In this document: one piece after another, positions 16,592 through 26,111 of the stretch
Layout: every line of letters starts with the position of its first letter
Numbering within the stretch: the stretch's first letter is position 1
Assembly: GCA_045590215.1 (NCBI GenBank)
Contig: JAZNQO010000018.1
Coordinates: 1 to 49,369 of the forward strand
Direction: 5' to 3'
Source of the DNA: RUG563 sp045590215
Lineage (GTDB): Bacteria; Bacillota; Clostridia; Christensenellales; Aristaeellaceae
Length of the DNA stretch: 49,369 nucleotides
Notes under the pieces: model-generated
Databases searched by the model: none
What the model saw: only the letters and a program-made list of their open reading frames with translations
Told to the model about the DNA's origin: nothing
Made by a program: the position numbers and the translations under genes

Positions 16592-17425
16592 TCATATTTC
16601 GCTGGGGGTATAGGTGGCCACAGCCGGCACGCTGGCATCAATCACGCCGTCCCTTTCCCCCATTTCCATCAGCTTCATTTCCACCGCACGCACTGTGCCA
16701 ATCTTCGCCCGAAGCTCCTCGCTGTTCCCTAGATGCACCGTATAGCCATCCCTTGTCAACAGATATAGGCTTTCCGGGTCGGATACTTTTAATTCAGCAA
16801 TCTTTCCAAGATACCCCTGCGCAAGCAGCTCCTGCATGATGGCCTGATAGGCTTCCATCTGGTCTTCATTGCCGGAAACAAGGAACTTCCCTTCCATCAC
16901 GCTTCTGGATTGCAAGCCCGTAACAATGGGCAAATCCGGGTTCAGCCCCATGGCCGATGTTTCTAATACCATGCCGTTTTCATCCAAGAAATAAGTCACG
17001 CCCATCACCTGCACGTTGGCTCTTGCCTGCCGCTCAATGACCGTCACTTCCAGCTTCTGTGGGAAGGTTTTCACCATCCCCACATAATCCAGATCGTATT
17101 TCTTTTCGATGCGTTTTTCCAGCCATTGATCGTTTACGGCAAAGTAGCTCACACCACCTTGAAGCCCTGCCAGCTCCACAATATCCTCCGCTGTATAGTG
17201 TGCTTTTCCATTAATCAAAACACTACTTTCATACGGCCTTTCGATATGCACCGTCACATGCCGGATTCTAAACAGCCACCCAAACAAAAACGCCACCAAT
17301 ACAGCAATCACCAATAAAAACGTGATGGCACTGGTCACCCCCGGCTTCAGCTTTCTTTTCACCGGCTTTACGGGCAATTCTTCCGTATTCCACGGCACAA
17401 AATCATGGGGCAGCTGCTGTGACAT
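16592..17425 (-). CDS. ftsQ: cell division protein FtsQ/DivIB
   Basis: A 277-residue bitopic division protein. A basic cytoplasmic tail (residues 1 to about 28, with K-P-V-K-R-K-L-K) is followed by one transmembrane segment (about 33-52), a POTRA-type domain opening R-I-R-H-V-T-V-H-I (about 53-125), and the FtsQ beta domain with Y-F-L-D-E-N-G-M-V-L (about 144-153). In the divisome it joins FtsL and FtsB-like proteins and regulates septal wall synthesis. The gene starts 13 bases after the murA stop, with GGTGGAGGG as ribosome site, and is followed by a 186-base gap that holds the ftsAZ promoter. Identification rests on topology, the domain openings and position in the cluster. Confidence 0.9.
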   Translation of the reverse strand: MSQQLPHDFVPWNTEELPVKPVKRKLKPGVTSAITFLLVIAVLVAFLFGWLFRIRHVTVHIERPYESSVLINGKAHYTAEDIVELAGLQGGVSYFAVNDQWLEKRIEKKYDLDYVGMVKTFPQKLEVTVIERQARANVQVMGVTYFLDENGMVLETSAMGLNPDLPIVTGLQSRSVMEGKFLVSGNEDQMEAYQAIMQELLAQGYLGKIAELKVSDPESLYLLTRDGYTVHLGNSEELRAKIGTVRAVEMKLMEMGERDGVIDASVPAVATYTPSEI

Positions 17426-17438
17426 ATGATCCCTCCAC

Positions 17439-18698
17439 CTATTCCAAACAAATTCTTTTCACCGTTCCCTGCAGGCTGCCAAGCGTCTTTTCAAGGCCTG
17501 CATAGCCCCGGTCAATCAGATGTATATTTTCGATGATTGTTTCCCCTTCTGCGGCAAGCCCGGCCAGCACCAGCGCAGCCCCTCCCCGAAGGTCTCTGGC
17601 GCATACGCTCTGGCCGTGCAGCTTTTTCACGCCTTCGATCACCGCAACCCTGCCGTTCACCCGGATCCGGGCACCCATGCGGTTCAAATCGCTCACATGG
17701 CCGAAGCGGCTTTCAAACACGTTTTCCACAATCACGCCCGTGCCCTTGGCCACGCAGCAAAGGGCCATCATCTGGGCCTGCATATCCGTGGGAAAGCCGG
17801 GGTGAGGCTGGGTCTGCAAAGCGGAAAAGGTACGCAGCCTCTGGGGAGCCTTCAAATGCACCCTCGTCTTATCATCATACAACGTGCAACCCATTTCTGT
17901 CAATTTCGCTTCCACAGGAATCAAATCAAAAGGCCGCACATTTTCCAGCGTTATTTCGCCCCCGGTAATAGCCGCAGCGCAAAGCAGCGTGCCGGCCACA
18001 ATCCTGTCCGGCATGGGGCGATAGCAAACACCATGCAGCCTTTTAACCCCTTCGATTTCAATCAGCTGGGTTCCTGCCCCCCGGATGCTGCCGCCCATGG
18101 CATTGACAAACTGCTGCAAATCCTCAATTTCCGGCTCTCTGGCCGCATTATGGATGTAAGTGGTGCCAGGCAAAAGAGCCGCCGCCATCATAACGTTTTC
18201 CGTGGCTCCAACGCTTGGATAATCCAGATACACGTCTCCGGCGTGCATATCCCTGCCGTCGCAGTAAATCAGCCCATCCCCGTCTGTTATCTTCACGCCA
18301 AGGGAGCGCAGCCCCTTCAAATGCAGGTCAATGGGTCGGATGCCGATTTCACAGCCGCCAGGATAGGTGACAGTGGCCTTGCGCAGCCTGCCCAGAATAG
18401 GCCCCAGCAGAAAAATGGAAGACCGGATTTGCTTGGATATATCATCCGGCATTTCCCAGTTATGTAAGGCACTGCTTTTGATGGTGAGATTTTCGCCATG
18501 CCATGCGCAATGGCAGCCCAGCATTTCCAGCATGCTTTCCATGGCGTCCACGTCCCGCAGCCTGGGGCAGCGTTCAATCGTGACCGGGTCTGATGTGAGA
18601 ATGGCCGCCGCCAGAATGGGCAGCACCGCATTTTTCGCTCCATCCACCAAGGCTTTTCCTTCTATTCTTTCGCCGCCACGAACCAGAAATCCTTCCAT
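17439..18698 (-). CDS. murA: UDP-N-acetylglucosamine 1-carboxyvinyltransferase
   Basis: First committed step of peptidoglycan synthesis: transfer of enolpyruvate from phosphoenolpyruvate to UDP-GlcNAc in the cytoplasm. The length of 419 residues is normal. K22 in V-D-G-A-K-N-A-V-L and the loop cysteine C116 in Y-P-G-G-C-E-I-G are both present; this cysteine is the target of fosfomycin, so this copy is of the sensitive type. The inside-out alpha/beta barrel repeats are visible, for example H-P-G-F-P-T-D-M-Q-A-Q. The gene lies between ftsW and ftsQ, a position other species often give to murG, murB or murC; Clostridia may carry a second murA elsewhere. The ATG has GGAAGGTG upstream. Confidence 0.97.
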   Translation of the reverse strand: MEGFLVRGGERIEGKALVDGAKNAVLPILAAAILTSDPVTIERCPRLRDVDAMESMLEMLGCHCAWHGENLTIKSSALHNWEMPDDISKQIRSSIFLLGPILGRLRKATVTYPGGCEIGIRPIDLHLKGLRSLGVKITDGDGLIYCDGRDMHAGDVYLDYPSVGATENVMMAAALLPGTTYIHNAAREPEIEDLQQFVNAMGGSIRGAGTQLIEIEGVKRLHGVCYRPMPDRIVAGTLLCAAAITGGEITLENVRPFDLIPVEAKLTEMGCTLYDDKTRVHLKAPQRLRTFSALQTQPHPGFPTDMQAQMMALCCVAKGTGVIVENVFESRFGHVSDLNRMGARIRVNGRVAVIEGVKKLHGQSVCARDLRGGAALVLAGLAAEGETIIENIHLIDRGYAGLEKTLGSLQGTVKRICLE

Positions 18699-18753
18699 TG
18701 CAGGTTCACCTTCCTTCTTCTCCCATGCTATGTACGGGAGAAAAAAAGGTGCT

Positions 18754-19875
18754 TCACAATAAATGGCTGCTTTCCGAGCGGCTCACGTTCAGCACAATCC
18801 CAACAGCCGCCATGGTGATGGAAAGAGAAGTGCCCCCTGCACTAAAAAAAGGAAGGGGCAGCCCGGTGGTTGGCAGCACCCCCACCACCACGCCCATATT
18901 GATAAACGCCTGCACGCTGATCAGGCTCACAATCCCGGCAGAAAGCAAACAGCCGAACCTGTCTTCACATCGCAAGGAAATGCGCATCCCGGCAAACAAA
19001 AACGCCGCAAACAACATAATCACCGCAAGGCACCCCAGCAGCCCGAAATCCTCCCCCACAATGGCAAAGATGAAATCGCTTTCCGGGTAAGGCAGATAGG
19101 AAAATTTCTGCCTGCCCTGCCCCAGCCCCATGCCGAACAGGCCGCCAGAGCCAAAGGCAATCAGCGATTGGGATAATTGATACCCCTCGTCGCTCATTTT
19201 GGCAAAGGGGTCTAAAAACGACAAAAGCCTTTCCCGTCTGTATTCTGCACTCCATGCGTAATAAAACCCCACAATGGCTCCGAGTATCCCTAAAACCCCC
19301 ATGTGCTTCCATTTGGCTCCGGCCATCATCACCATGATCAGGCAAACGATGATAATCGTTCCGGCGGTAGAAAGATTGGGCTGCTCCAGAATCAAAAGAA
19401 ACATGATGCCCGGCACAATCAAAACAGGCAAAAGCCCCCGAAAAAAATGCTGCAATTTTTCTTCCCGATAGGTCAGGATGGTGGCCATCAAAAGCACCGC
19501 CGCATATTTGGCAATTTCCCCCGGCTGAAAGGTGAGGCTGCCAACACCCAGCCACCGTCTTGACCCGTTCACGCTTCTGCCAATGCCGGGAATGGCTACC
19601 AGTACAAGCAGCACAATGCTTCCAATCACCGCCGTCAAAACCACTTGCTTTTTCTGCCACAGGGCATAGGGCACCCTGGCAGTGACGCTCATGGCGGCTG
19701 CCCCCACCGCCACGCCAAACAGCTGCTTTTTTACTTCCGAAAGGGCGTCTCCGGAAGAAAGTGCCTGATAATAAGTAGCACTGAACAACGTCAGCAGCCC
19801 AAAGAGCATCAGCAAACACATAATCATCAGCAGCACTTTGTCAACAGGCCGCCTCTTTGCCTTCAATTCCAGCAC
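18754..19875 (-). CDS. ftsW: SEDS-family peptidoglycan glycosyltransferase FtsW (SpoVE/RodA family)
   Basis: A 373-residue integral membrane protein with about ten transmembrane segments that polymerises lipid II at the septum together with the partner penicillin-binding protein. SEDS signatures: N-G-S-R-R-W-L-G and F-Q-P-G-E-I-A-K-Y near the first third, the conserved W-S-A-E-Y-R-R-E-R loop, and near the end P-T-T-G-L-P-L-P-F-F-S-A-G-G-T-S. The start is GTG 19875, eight bases after AGGAGG; the overlapping ATG is out of frame. A clear terminator separates the gene from murD, so expression may depend on read-through. Sequence alone does not separate FtsW from the sporulation paralogue SpoVE; the cluster position and single copy here favour a division role. 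Confidence 0.93.
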   Translation of the reverse strand: MLELKAKRRPVDKVLLMIMCLLMLFGLLTLFSATYYQALSSGDALSEVKKQLFGVAVGAAAMSVTARVPYALWQKKQVVLTAVIGSIVLLVLVAIPGIGRSVNGSRRWLGVGSLTFQPGEIAKYAAVLLMATILTYREEKLQHFFRGLLPVLIVPGIMFLLILEQPNLSTAGTIIIVCLIMVMMAGAKWKHMGVLGILGAIVGFYYAWSAEYRRERLLSFLDPFAKMSDEGYQLSQSLIAFGSGGLFGMGLGQGRQKFSYLPYPESDFIFAIVGEDFGLLGCLAVIMLFAAFLFAGMRISLRCEDRFGCLLSAGIVSLISVQAFINMGVVVGVLPTTGLPLPFFSAGGTSLSITMAAVGIVLNVSRSESSHLL

Positions 19876-19914
19876 ATCCTCTGCCTCCTTTTTTCGTCAA
19901 GCAGCTTCTGTGCG

Positions 19915-19950
19915 TGAAAAAACAGGCTGCTTTTCTCCGCAGCCTGTTTC
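19915..19950 (-). terminator. intrinsic terminator between murD and ftsW
   Basis: Minus strand: AACAGGCTGC (19948-19939), eight-base loop, GCAGCCTGTT (19930-19921), running into TTTTTT (19922-19917). It is a textbook terminator inside the dcw cluster, 17 bases after the murD stop codon. Confidence 0.88.
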
Positions 19951-19964
19951 TCTTTGGTCTTTCT

Positions 19965-21386
19965 TTATAATTGTTGCACCAATTGCTTGAAAATGCGGCC
20001 CCGCTGCTCATAATCCTCAAACATATCAAAGGAAGCGCAGGCCGGGGAAAACAGCACGTTATTTCCGCTTTCCGTCATGTCTTTGCACATTTGCACCGCA
20101 TCTTTCAGCGTGTTGGCATGGGAAAAGGCGGTGTATCCGGCTTCCGTCAGTTCCTTTTCCAATTGCCCAGCGGTAGCCCCGATCAAAACGCAATGGAAAA
20201 TCAGCGGCGTTTTTTTGATTTCTTCCGCCAAGGGAACAAAGGACACATGCTTGTCATAGCCGCCTAAAATCATAACGGTGGGCACCAGCATGGACTGCAC
20301 CGCCTTGATGGTGGAATCCACATTGGTTCCCTTGCTGTCGTTAATGTAGCGCACGCCGTCCACTTCTCTTGTGAACTCAATGCGGTGCTCAACACCTGCA
20401 AAGGTGCGCAGCGCATGGCGGATTACCGCTCCCGGCACATTCCGGGAAGCCGCAATGGCTGTTGCCGCCAGCGCATTTTCCAGATTATGCGGCCCTGGAA
20501 TGCGCACTTCATCCGCCTTGCAAATCACCTTTTCTTCGCCGTTCAGCCGGAAAATAATCTGCCCATCCCGGACAAACGCCCCTTCCGGCACTTCATGCAA
20601 GCGGCTGAAATACAAAACACGGCTGTGCAGCTCATCCGCCATTTCCCGGCAGGCATCGTCCTCATAATTGAGCACGGCATAGTCTTTTTCCGTCTGCGCA
20701 TCAAAGATATGCTTTTTAAGGCCGGTATATACATCCATCGTGCCGTGGCGGTTCAAATGATCTTCCGTCACGTTCAAAACCGCCGCCGAAAGCGGATGGA
20801 AAGCCTTCGTTGTTTCCAATTGGAAGGAGGAAACCTCCGCCACCACCATATCATCATGCTTTGCCAGCATAGCGGCGGCAGACAAAGGATAGCCGATATT
20901 CCCGGCCACATAGCAAAGCTTTCCTGCTTCCTTGAAAATTGCTCCCAGCAAAGATACCGTGGTGGTTTTACCGTTGGTGCCGGTGACGGCCACCATATCG
21001 CATTTGATGAACTGCGCCGCCATTTCCATTTCGCCCAGTACCGGGATGCGCATCTTTTCCGCCTTCTGCACGATGGGCGCATCAATGGGCACGCCGGGGC
21101 TGATGACCAGCATATCCTGATTTTCCAAGGCAGCCAGCCCATCTTCGCCCAAGCGGAAATTCAGATTCAGTGTCTTCAGTTCGTCCAGCTTTTCGCCGAA
21201 AGCGTCTTCTGTTTTGGTATCGTTCACCGTGACCAAAGCCCCGGCCTTGTGCAGCAGCTGTGCCGCCGCAATGCCGCTTCTGGCCATGCCCACAATCAGC
21301 ACACGCTTGCCTTGCCAGAGGTTATTTTGAGCCCCTTCTGCCGCAAAATGGCGGTGCTTGATGCCAAAGTAAACAGGTTCACGCAT
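19965..21386 (-). CDS. murD: UDP-N-acetylmuramoyl-L-alanine--D-glutamate ligase
   Basis: Adds D-glutamate to UDP-MurNAc-L-Ala in the cytoplasm. The 473-residue protein has an N-terminal Rossmann domain for the UDP sugar (V-L-I-V-G-M-A-R-S-G-I-A-A), the Mur ligase ATP loop G-T-N-G-K-T-T-T near residues 136-143, E-V-S-S-F-Q-L-E, L-N-V-T-E-D-H-L-N-R-H and Y-I-N-D-S-K-G-T-N with the catalytic acid and lysine regions, and a C-terminal domain. About 25 residues precede the usual start of the Rossmann fold. The ATG has GAGGAGA nine bases upstream and follows mraY by 35 bases. A terminator follows immediately. Confidence 0.96.
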   Translation of the reverse strand: MREPVYFGIKHRHFAAEGAQNNLWQGKRVLIVGMARSGIAAAQLLHKAGALVTVNDTKTEDAFGEKLDELKTLNLNFRLGEDGLAALENQDMLVISPGVPIDAPIVQKAEKMRIPVLGEMEMAAQFIKCDMVAVTGTNGKTTTVSLLGAIFKEAGKLCYVAGNIGYPLSAAAMLAKHDDMVVAEVSSFQLETTKAFHPLSAAVLNVTEDHLNRHGTMDVYTGLKKHIFDAQTEKDYAVLNYEDDACREMADELHSRVLYFSRLHEVPEGAFVRDGQIIFRLNGEEKVICKADEVRIPGPHNLENALAATAIAASRNVPGAVIRHALRTFAGVEHRIEFTREVDGVRYINDSKGTNVDSTIKAVQSMLVPTVMILGGYDKHVSFVPLAEEIKKTPLIFHCVLIGATAGQLEKELTEAGYTAFSHANTLKDAVQMCKDMTESGNNVLFSPACASFDMFEDYEQRGRIFKQLVQQL

Positions 21387-21421
21387 ACTGTATCATCTCC
21401 TCTTCGGGAATCATTGCTTAA

Positions 21422-22447
21422 TCAATAGAAAAGGTGCAGGCTCCACACCCCAAGCAGGGAAAGCACCAACGTCACCGCCGCATACATCAAAACAATCTGG
21501 TTTTCATTCATGCCGCAAAGCTCAAAATGATGATGAATGGGGGCCATCTTGAAAATGCGTCTGCCCTGCCCACACTTTTTCCGGGTGTATTTGAAATAAA
21601 TGGTTTGCATCATCACAGAAACGCTGCTCATGATGCAGGTGAAGCAAATGGGAATCAGCAAGAATTCCAGTTTCATCACCATCGCAACGCCCACCATCAC
21701 GCCGCCGATAAACATGCTGCCGGTATCGCCCATGAAGATTTTGGCCGGGTGACGGTTAAAACGCAGAAAGCCGATGCACGCCCCGACAAGGGAGAAGCAC
21801 AGCCCGGTAATGATCGGCCATGCCGCCAGCATATCCCGCAAGAAATAGGCAATCAGCCCGAAAGCCGCCATGCCAACTACAGTGACGGAAGACAAAATGC
21901 CGTCCACGCCGTCCTGCAGATTGGCACTGTTGGTCATGAACATCACCAGCACCGTCATGATGGGGATATAAAAGATGCCCAAATCCAACGTCTTTTTCGT
22001 GAAGGGAATGATCGCGTCGCTGCCCACATAAAAATAACAGTACAGGCTGAAAAGCAGCCCCACCACAACCTGTCCCATCAGCTTTTGCTTGGGCTTGAGA
22101 CCTTCGTGGTTCTTTTTCACGTCCTTGATATAGTCGTCGGCAAAGCCCACGGCCATGCTGCCAAGCACCACCAGAATCAGTGCCCAGAAGGGGTTTTCAA
22201 GGCCGAAGGAAGCCTTATCCTTCACACCCCAAATAACAGCCGCCATCACAAAAGCCGCCATCGCCGCCCCTGCAATCACCACGCCGCCCATGTTGGGCGT
22301 GCCCTGCTTGGCCAAGTGGGCTTGGGGGCCCAATTCATAAATGGTCTGGCCGAACTTCAGCTTTTTCAGATAAGGCAAAAACTTCGGCATAGCCACCAGC
22401 ATCAGCATCACGGCCACGATGCAGCAAATTAACCCGTAAATCAGCAT
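21422..22447 (-). CDS. mraY: phospho-N-acetylmuramoyl-pentapeptide-transferase
   Basis: Transfers phospho-MurNAc-pentapeptide to undecaprenyl phosphate, forming lipid I. The 341-residue protein has about ten transmembrane segments. Signature cytoplasmic loops: G-F-A-D-D-Y-I-K-D with the two catalytic-region aspartates, K-P-K-Q-K-L-M-G-Q, N-S-A-N-L-Q-D-G-V-D-G-I, M-G-D-T-G-S-M-F-I-G-G, and the histidine motif M-A-P-I-H-H-H-F-E-L near the end. ATG start. It lies 25 bases after murE and 35 before murD. The usual murF between murE and mraY is missing. Confidence 0.98.
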   Translation of the reverse strand: MLIYGLICCIVAVMLMLVAMPKFLPYLKKLKFGQTIYELGPQAHLAKQGTPNMGGVVIAGAAMAAFVMAAVIWGVKDKASFGLENPFWALILVVLGSMAVGFADDYIKDVKKNHEGLKPKQKLMGQVVVGLLFSLYCYFYVGSDAIIPFTKKTLDLGIFYIPIMTVLVMFMTNSANLQDGVDGILSSVTVVGMAAFGLIAYFLRDMLAAWPIITGLCFSLVGACIGFLRFNRHPAKIFMGDTGSMFIGGVMVGVAMVMKLEFLLIPICFTCIMSSVSVMMQTIYFKYTRKKCGQGRRIFKMAPIHHHFELCGMNENQIVLMYAAVTLVLSLLGVWSLHLFY

Positions 22448-22472
22448 GGTTTTTCTCTCCTCGTGCAGCGGT

Positions 22473-23939
22473 TTATTTTCCGGCGTTTATCTCGTCCAGC
22501 AGTTCCTGCACCACAATTTTTTCATCAAAGGGACGCTTGACCCCCATGATTTCCTGATAGGTTTCGTGGCCTTTGCCGGCCAATACAATCACATCGCCGT
22601 CCTGCCCCATGAGCAGAGCCCGTTTGATGGCTTCCCTGCGGTTTTCGATCATTTCATAGGCACCGCCCGTGGGCTTGATGCCTTCTTCCACCTGCGCCAG
22701 AATCTTATAGGGGTCTTCAGTGCGGGGGTTATCGCTGGTGAGGATAGAATAATCCGCCAGCCTGCCGCTGATTTCTCCCATCATGGGACGCTTGCCGGGA
22801 TCCCGGTCGCCACCGCAGCCAAAGAGGGAAATGAGCCGCTTTCTGGTAAAGGTGCGCACGGTGGACAGGATGTTTTCCAGCGCATCCGGGGAATGAGAAT
22901 AGTCCAGAATCACTTTGTAGGGGGTACCCGTTTCCAGCATTTCTACCCTGCCGGGCACGTTCTTCACGCTCTCCAAGCCCTGGGCAATTTTATCCGGCGC
23001 AATGCCGATGACAAGCCCCATCGCCGCCGCAGCCAGTGCATTATACACGTTAAACATGCCCGTCAATTGCAAATGTACGTCCTTTTCCCACATCTTATGG
23101 AACGCCATTTTGAAGTTCACGCCGTTTTCGGTGATTTCAATATCTCTGGCAAAAAGATCCGCCGGGCTGCTGATGCCAAAGGTGATATGGGGCACATTGA
23201 TGGTTTTCAAAATCTTTTCGCTGGTTTCTTCGTCCGCGTTGATGACGGCATTTTTCACCCATTTGGGGGTGAAGAAGGTCTTTTTACATTCAAAATACCT
23301 TTCCATCGTGCCAAACAAATCCAGATGATCTTGAGATAAATTGGTATAGCAGCCGCTTTCAAAATGCACGCCTTCCAACCGGCCCATTTCCAGCGCATGG
23401 GCAGAAACTTCCATGCTGACGGCATCCACGCCGGCATCCCGCATCATGCGCAGATTTTTGAAAAAGTCAATGGGTTCCGGGGTGGTAAATTCGCTTTTAA
23501 TGTATTCGCTGCCAATCATATTGCCCGTAGTGCCAATGAGCCCCGTCTTATGGCCGGCATGCTCCAAAATGGCTTTGAGCAGATAGCTTGTGGTGGTTTT
23601 TCCTTTGGTGCCTGTGATGCCAAGCAGCATCATTTCCCTTTCCGGATAGCCAAAGAAACAGGCAGCCATCAGGCTCATGGCGGCACGCACGTTCTTTACC
23701 TGCACCTGCGGCACATCCATCTCCAGAAAATGCGTCACCACCAATGCGGCAGCACCATTTTTCAAGGCCTGGGGTGCAAAATCGTGGGCATCAAAACGTG
23801 CACCGGGAATGCAGAAAAACAGCCCCCTGTCCGTCTTTGCCCGGCTGTCCATGGTCAAATCGCTGATTTCACAATCGCCTTTGATTGCCAGCACTTCTTT
23901 TTCCGCCGCCTGCGCCAATTTACTCAACAGCATGTTCAT
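22473..23939 (-). CDS. murE: UDP-MurNAc-L-Ala-D-Glu--meso-diaminopimelate ligase
   Basis: Adds the third amino acid of the peptidoglycan stem. The 488-residue Mur ligase has the ATP loop G-T-K-G-K-T-T-T (about 110-117), the substrate region F-T-T-P-E-P-I and E-V-S-A-H-A-L, and a C-terminal D-N-P-R-T-E-D-P. In this family D-N-P-R marks meso-diaminopimelate rather than lysine enzymes, so the cell wall is inferred to be of the DAP type. The start ATG overlaps the stop of the upstream penicillin-binding protein gene by one base (TAATG), implying coupled translation; mraY follows after 25 bases. Confidence 0.96.
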   Translation of the reverse strand: MNMLLSKLAQAAEKEVLAIKGDCEISDLTMDSRAKTDRGLFFCIPGARFDAHDFAPQALKNGAAALVVTHFLEMDVPQVQVKNVRAAMSLMAACFFGYPEREMMLLGITGTKGKTTTSYLLKAILEHAGHKTGLIGTTGNMIGSEYIKSEFTTPEPIDFFKNLRMMRDAGVDAVSMEVSAHALEMGRLEGVHFESGCYTNLSQDHLDLFGTMERYFECKKTFFTPKWVKNAVINADEETSEKILKTINVPHITFGISSPADLFARDIEITENGVNFKMAFHKMWEKDVHLQLTGMFNVYNALAAAAMGLVIGIAPDKIAQGLESVKNVPGRVEMLETGTPYKVILDYSHSPDALENILSTVRTFTRKRLISLFGCGGDRDPGKRPMMGEISGRLADYSILTSDNPRTEDPYKILAQVEEGIKPTGGAYEMIENRREAIKRALLMGQDGDVIVLAGKGHETYQEIMGVKRPFDEKIVVQELLDEINAGK

Positions 23940-26071
23940 TACTCCTCATTCATCGGAAATTCAAATTGTACCTGCACCTGCGTATCCGGCGGCACATAAG
24001 CCCCGGCTGCAGGCGTTTGCTTCACGGCCAAGCCACTGCCCGACACTATCATCTCCAGCCCCCGTGCCCGAAGCAGCCTCGACGCCTCTACAATGGAAAG
24101 TCCCTTCACGTCCGGCACGCACAGCATATCTTCCGCCGTTATAGACGCCGTGTCAAGGGTGTAGAGCATCACCTGATCCCCTTGCCGGGCTCTGCTTTCG
24201 GCGTAAGGCAATTGGAAGGTCACATATTCCCCCTGCCCGATCACTTGGCAGAGCAGCCCATTTTGCATAAGCACTTTCTTCGCTTCCGCAAGGGAAAGCC
24301 CCACCGCATCCGGCACCAGCGCATCACGGGCGGCCACGTTATCCGTGGTCATCTTTTTCACGCCCAGATACGGCAGTGCCTGCTCCAAAATCTGCCGGGC
24401 ATAGGGAGCCGCCGTCACGCTGCCGAAATCCACCGGCACCTGCGCTTCCGAAACCGTCACCAGTACAGCGATTCTCGGTTCGTCCATGGGCGCAAAGCCG
24501 ATGAAGGAGCCGATATGCGTATCGCTGGAAACCCGGCCGTTTTTGTATACCTGCGCTGTGCCCGTTTTGCCGCCGATTTCATAGCCGTCAATATGGGCAT
24601 TGCGGCCGCCACCATTATCCACAACGTTCAATAGCAGCCTTCGCATCAGCGCACTGGTTTCTTCCCGGATGGGGGTAGACATTACCTGGGGCAGCGTTTT
24701 GTCAATCACGTTGCCTTCCGTGTCCAAGACCGCATCCACAATAAAGGGTTTCATCAGCCTGCCGCCGTTTACCACGGAGCACGCTGCTGAAATCAATTGC
24801 AGCGGCGTTACCGCCACGCTTTGCCCAAAGCCAATTCGGGCCAAGTCCACATTCTTTACCAAGCTGCTGTTAATCAGAATGCCGCTGCTTTCCCCCGGCA
24901 AATCAATGCCCGTTCTGTTCCCAAGGCCGAAGGCTCGCATATAGCGATACATGGTATCGGTGCCCATGCGAAGGGCGATGTTCACAAAGGCCGGGTTGCA
25001 GCTGTTGGCCAGTGCTTCCGTCAGGGTCTGGCTGCCGTGGCTCACCTTCCAACACCTTATTTTATCCCCGTCCACGGTAATGCTGCCTGTGCAATGAAAG
25101 CCATCTTCCAGTCTGACAGCCCCGGCATCCAGTGCCGCAGCGCAGGTGAGGATTTTGAAGGTAGAGCCAGGCTCATACACATCCGTCACCGCCGTGATGC
25201 GCATCAACTCATTGAGCAGAGCCACATCGTCTCTTGGCGGCTGGTTGGGGTCATAATCCGGCTTCATGCAAAGAGCCAGGATGGCCCCTGTGTTCACGTC
25301 CATCACAATGCACTGCACGGATTTGGCATTGTTTGCCGCCACACATTCACGCATGGCCTTTTCGGCCACTTCCTGCAATACGCTGTCGATGGTGAGCCGC
25401 AAGGTGCTGCCGCTTTTGGGGGGCACATAGAAGGTCTCCCCATCTGGCAGGATCCGGGCTTTCGCGTCCACTTCCGTTTTCAGAAGTCCAGCTTCCCCTT
25501 TCAGCAGCGTTTCATACCGGCTTTCCAATCCCGATTGCCCTTGGCTGTCCACATTGGTCAGCCCCAGCACCTGGGACAGAAATGCGCCTTTGGGGTAAAA
25601 CCGTCTTGTGTCCTCGTCAAAGGAAATGCCTTTCAACAGGCTGCGCATTTCTTCGCTACCCATGCGAAGCGTACGGATTTCATCCACTGCTTCCCTGGGC
25701 ACCTGACGCTTGAGTATCACCATGGCCTGACCCTTCTTGGCCATCTTCACGGTCATGCTCTCTGCATCCGCCTGTAAAATAGGGGCCAAAATGGCTGCCG
25801 TTTCCGCCGGATATTCCATGAGCTGCGGATTAGCGGAAACGATATAGGCAGTGGTGGACTGGGTAAGGATATCCCCGTTCCTGTCCACAATGGCTCCCCG
25901 CTGTGCCGTCACAACCCCTTCCCTTGTCCATTGGCTCACGCCACGGGCTGTGAGGGCTTTTCCCTGAAATAGGGTTAAGCTGCCAATCCTTACACCAATC
26001 AAAAGAAAGAAAAGTGTGAGTATTGACAGCGTAAAAGCGATTCTTTTGCGTATCTTCAAATCTGCTCGCAA
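23939..26071 (-). CDS. spoVD: penicillin-binding protein 2 with two PASTA domains (SpoVD/FtsI type)
   Basis: Class B penicillin-binding protein, the transpeptidase partner of FtsW at the septum; 710 residues. A short cytoplasmic end and one membrane segment (about 11-35) precede the dimerisation domain, which opens R-G-A-I-V-D-R-N-G. The transpeptidase domain has S303-x-x-K306 in E-P-G-S-T-F-K, S-C-N at 357-359 and K-T-G at 502-504. Two PASTA domains (about 580-645 and 650-706) open with V-P-D-A-V-G and V-P-D-V-K-G. The start is a TTG after a GGGGGGAAG ribosome site. PASTA domains fit SpoVD, but since no other FtsI gene lies in this cluster it may serve vegetative division; the gene symbol is therefore a family label. 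Confidence 0.92.
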   Translation of the reverse strand: MRADLKIRKRIAFTLSILTLFFLLIGVRIGSLTLFQGKALTARGVSQWTREGVVTAQRGAIVDRNGDILTQSTTAYIVSANPQLMEYPAETAAILAPILQADAESMTVKMAKKGQAMVILKRQVPREAVDEIRTLRMGSEEMRSLLKGISFDEDTRRFYPKGAFLSQVLGLTNVDSQGQSGLESRYETLLKGEAGLLKTEVDAKARILPDGETFYVPPKSGSTLRLTIDSVLQEVAEKAMRECVAANNAKSVQCIVMDVNTGAILALCMKPDYDPNQPPRDDVALLNELMRITAVTDVYEPGSTFKILTCAAALDAGAVRLEDGFHCTGSITVDGDKIRCWKVSHGSQTLTEALANSCNPAFVNIALRMGTDTMYRYMRAFGLGNRTGIDLPGESSGILINSSLVKNVDLARIGFGQSVAVTPLQLISAACSVVNGGRLMKPFIVDAVLDTEGNVIDKTLPQVMSTPIREETSALMRRLLLNVVDNGGGRNAHIDGYEIGGKTGTAQVYKNGRVSSDTHIGSFIGFAPMDEPRIAVLVTVSEAQVPVDFGSVTAAPYARQILEQALPYLGVKKMTTDNVAARDALVPDAVGLSLAEAKKVLMQNGLLCQVIGQGEYVTFQLPYAESRARQGDQVMLYTLDTASITAEDMLCVPDVKGLSIVEASRLLRARGLEMIVSGSGLAVKQTPAAGAYVPPDTQVQVQFEFPMNEE

Positions 26072-26111
26072 CAGGCTTCCCCCCTACGGGCAGACGATAC
26101 CTGATGGCTGA

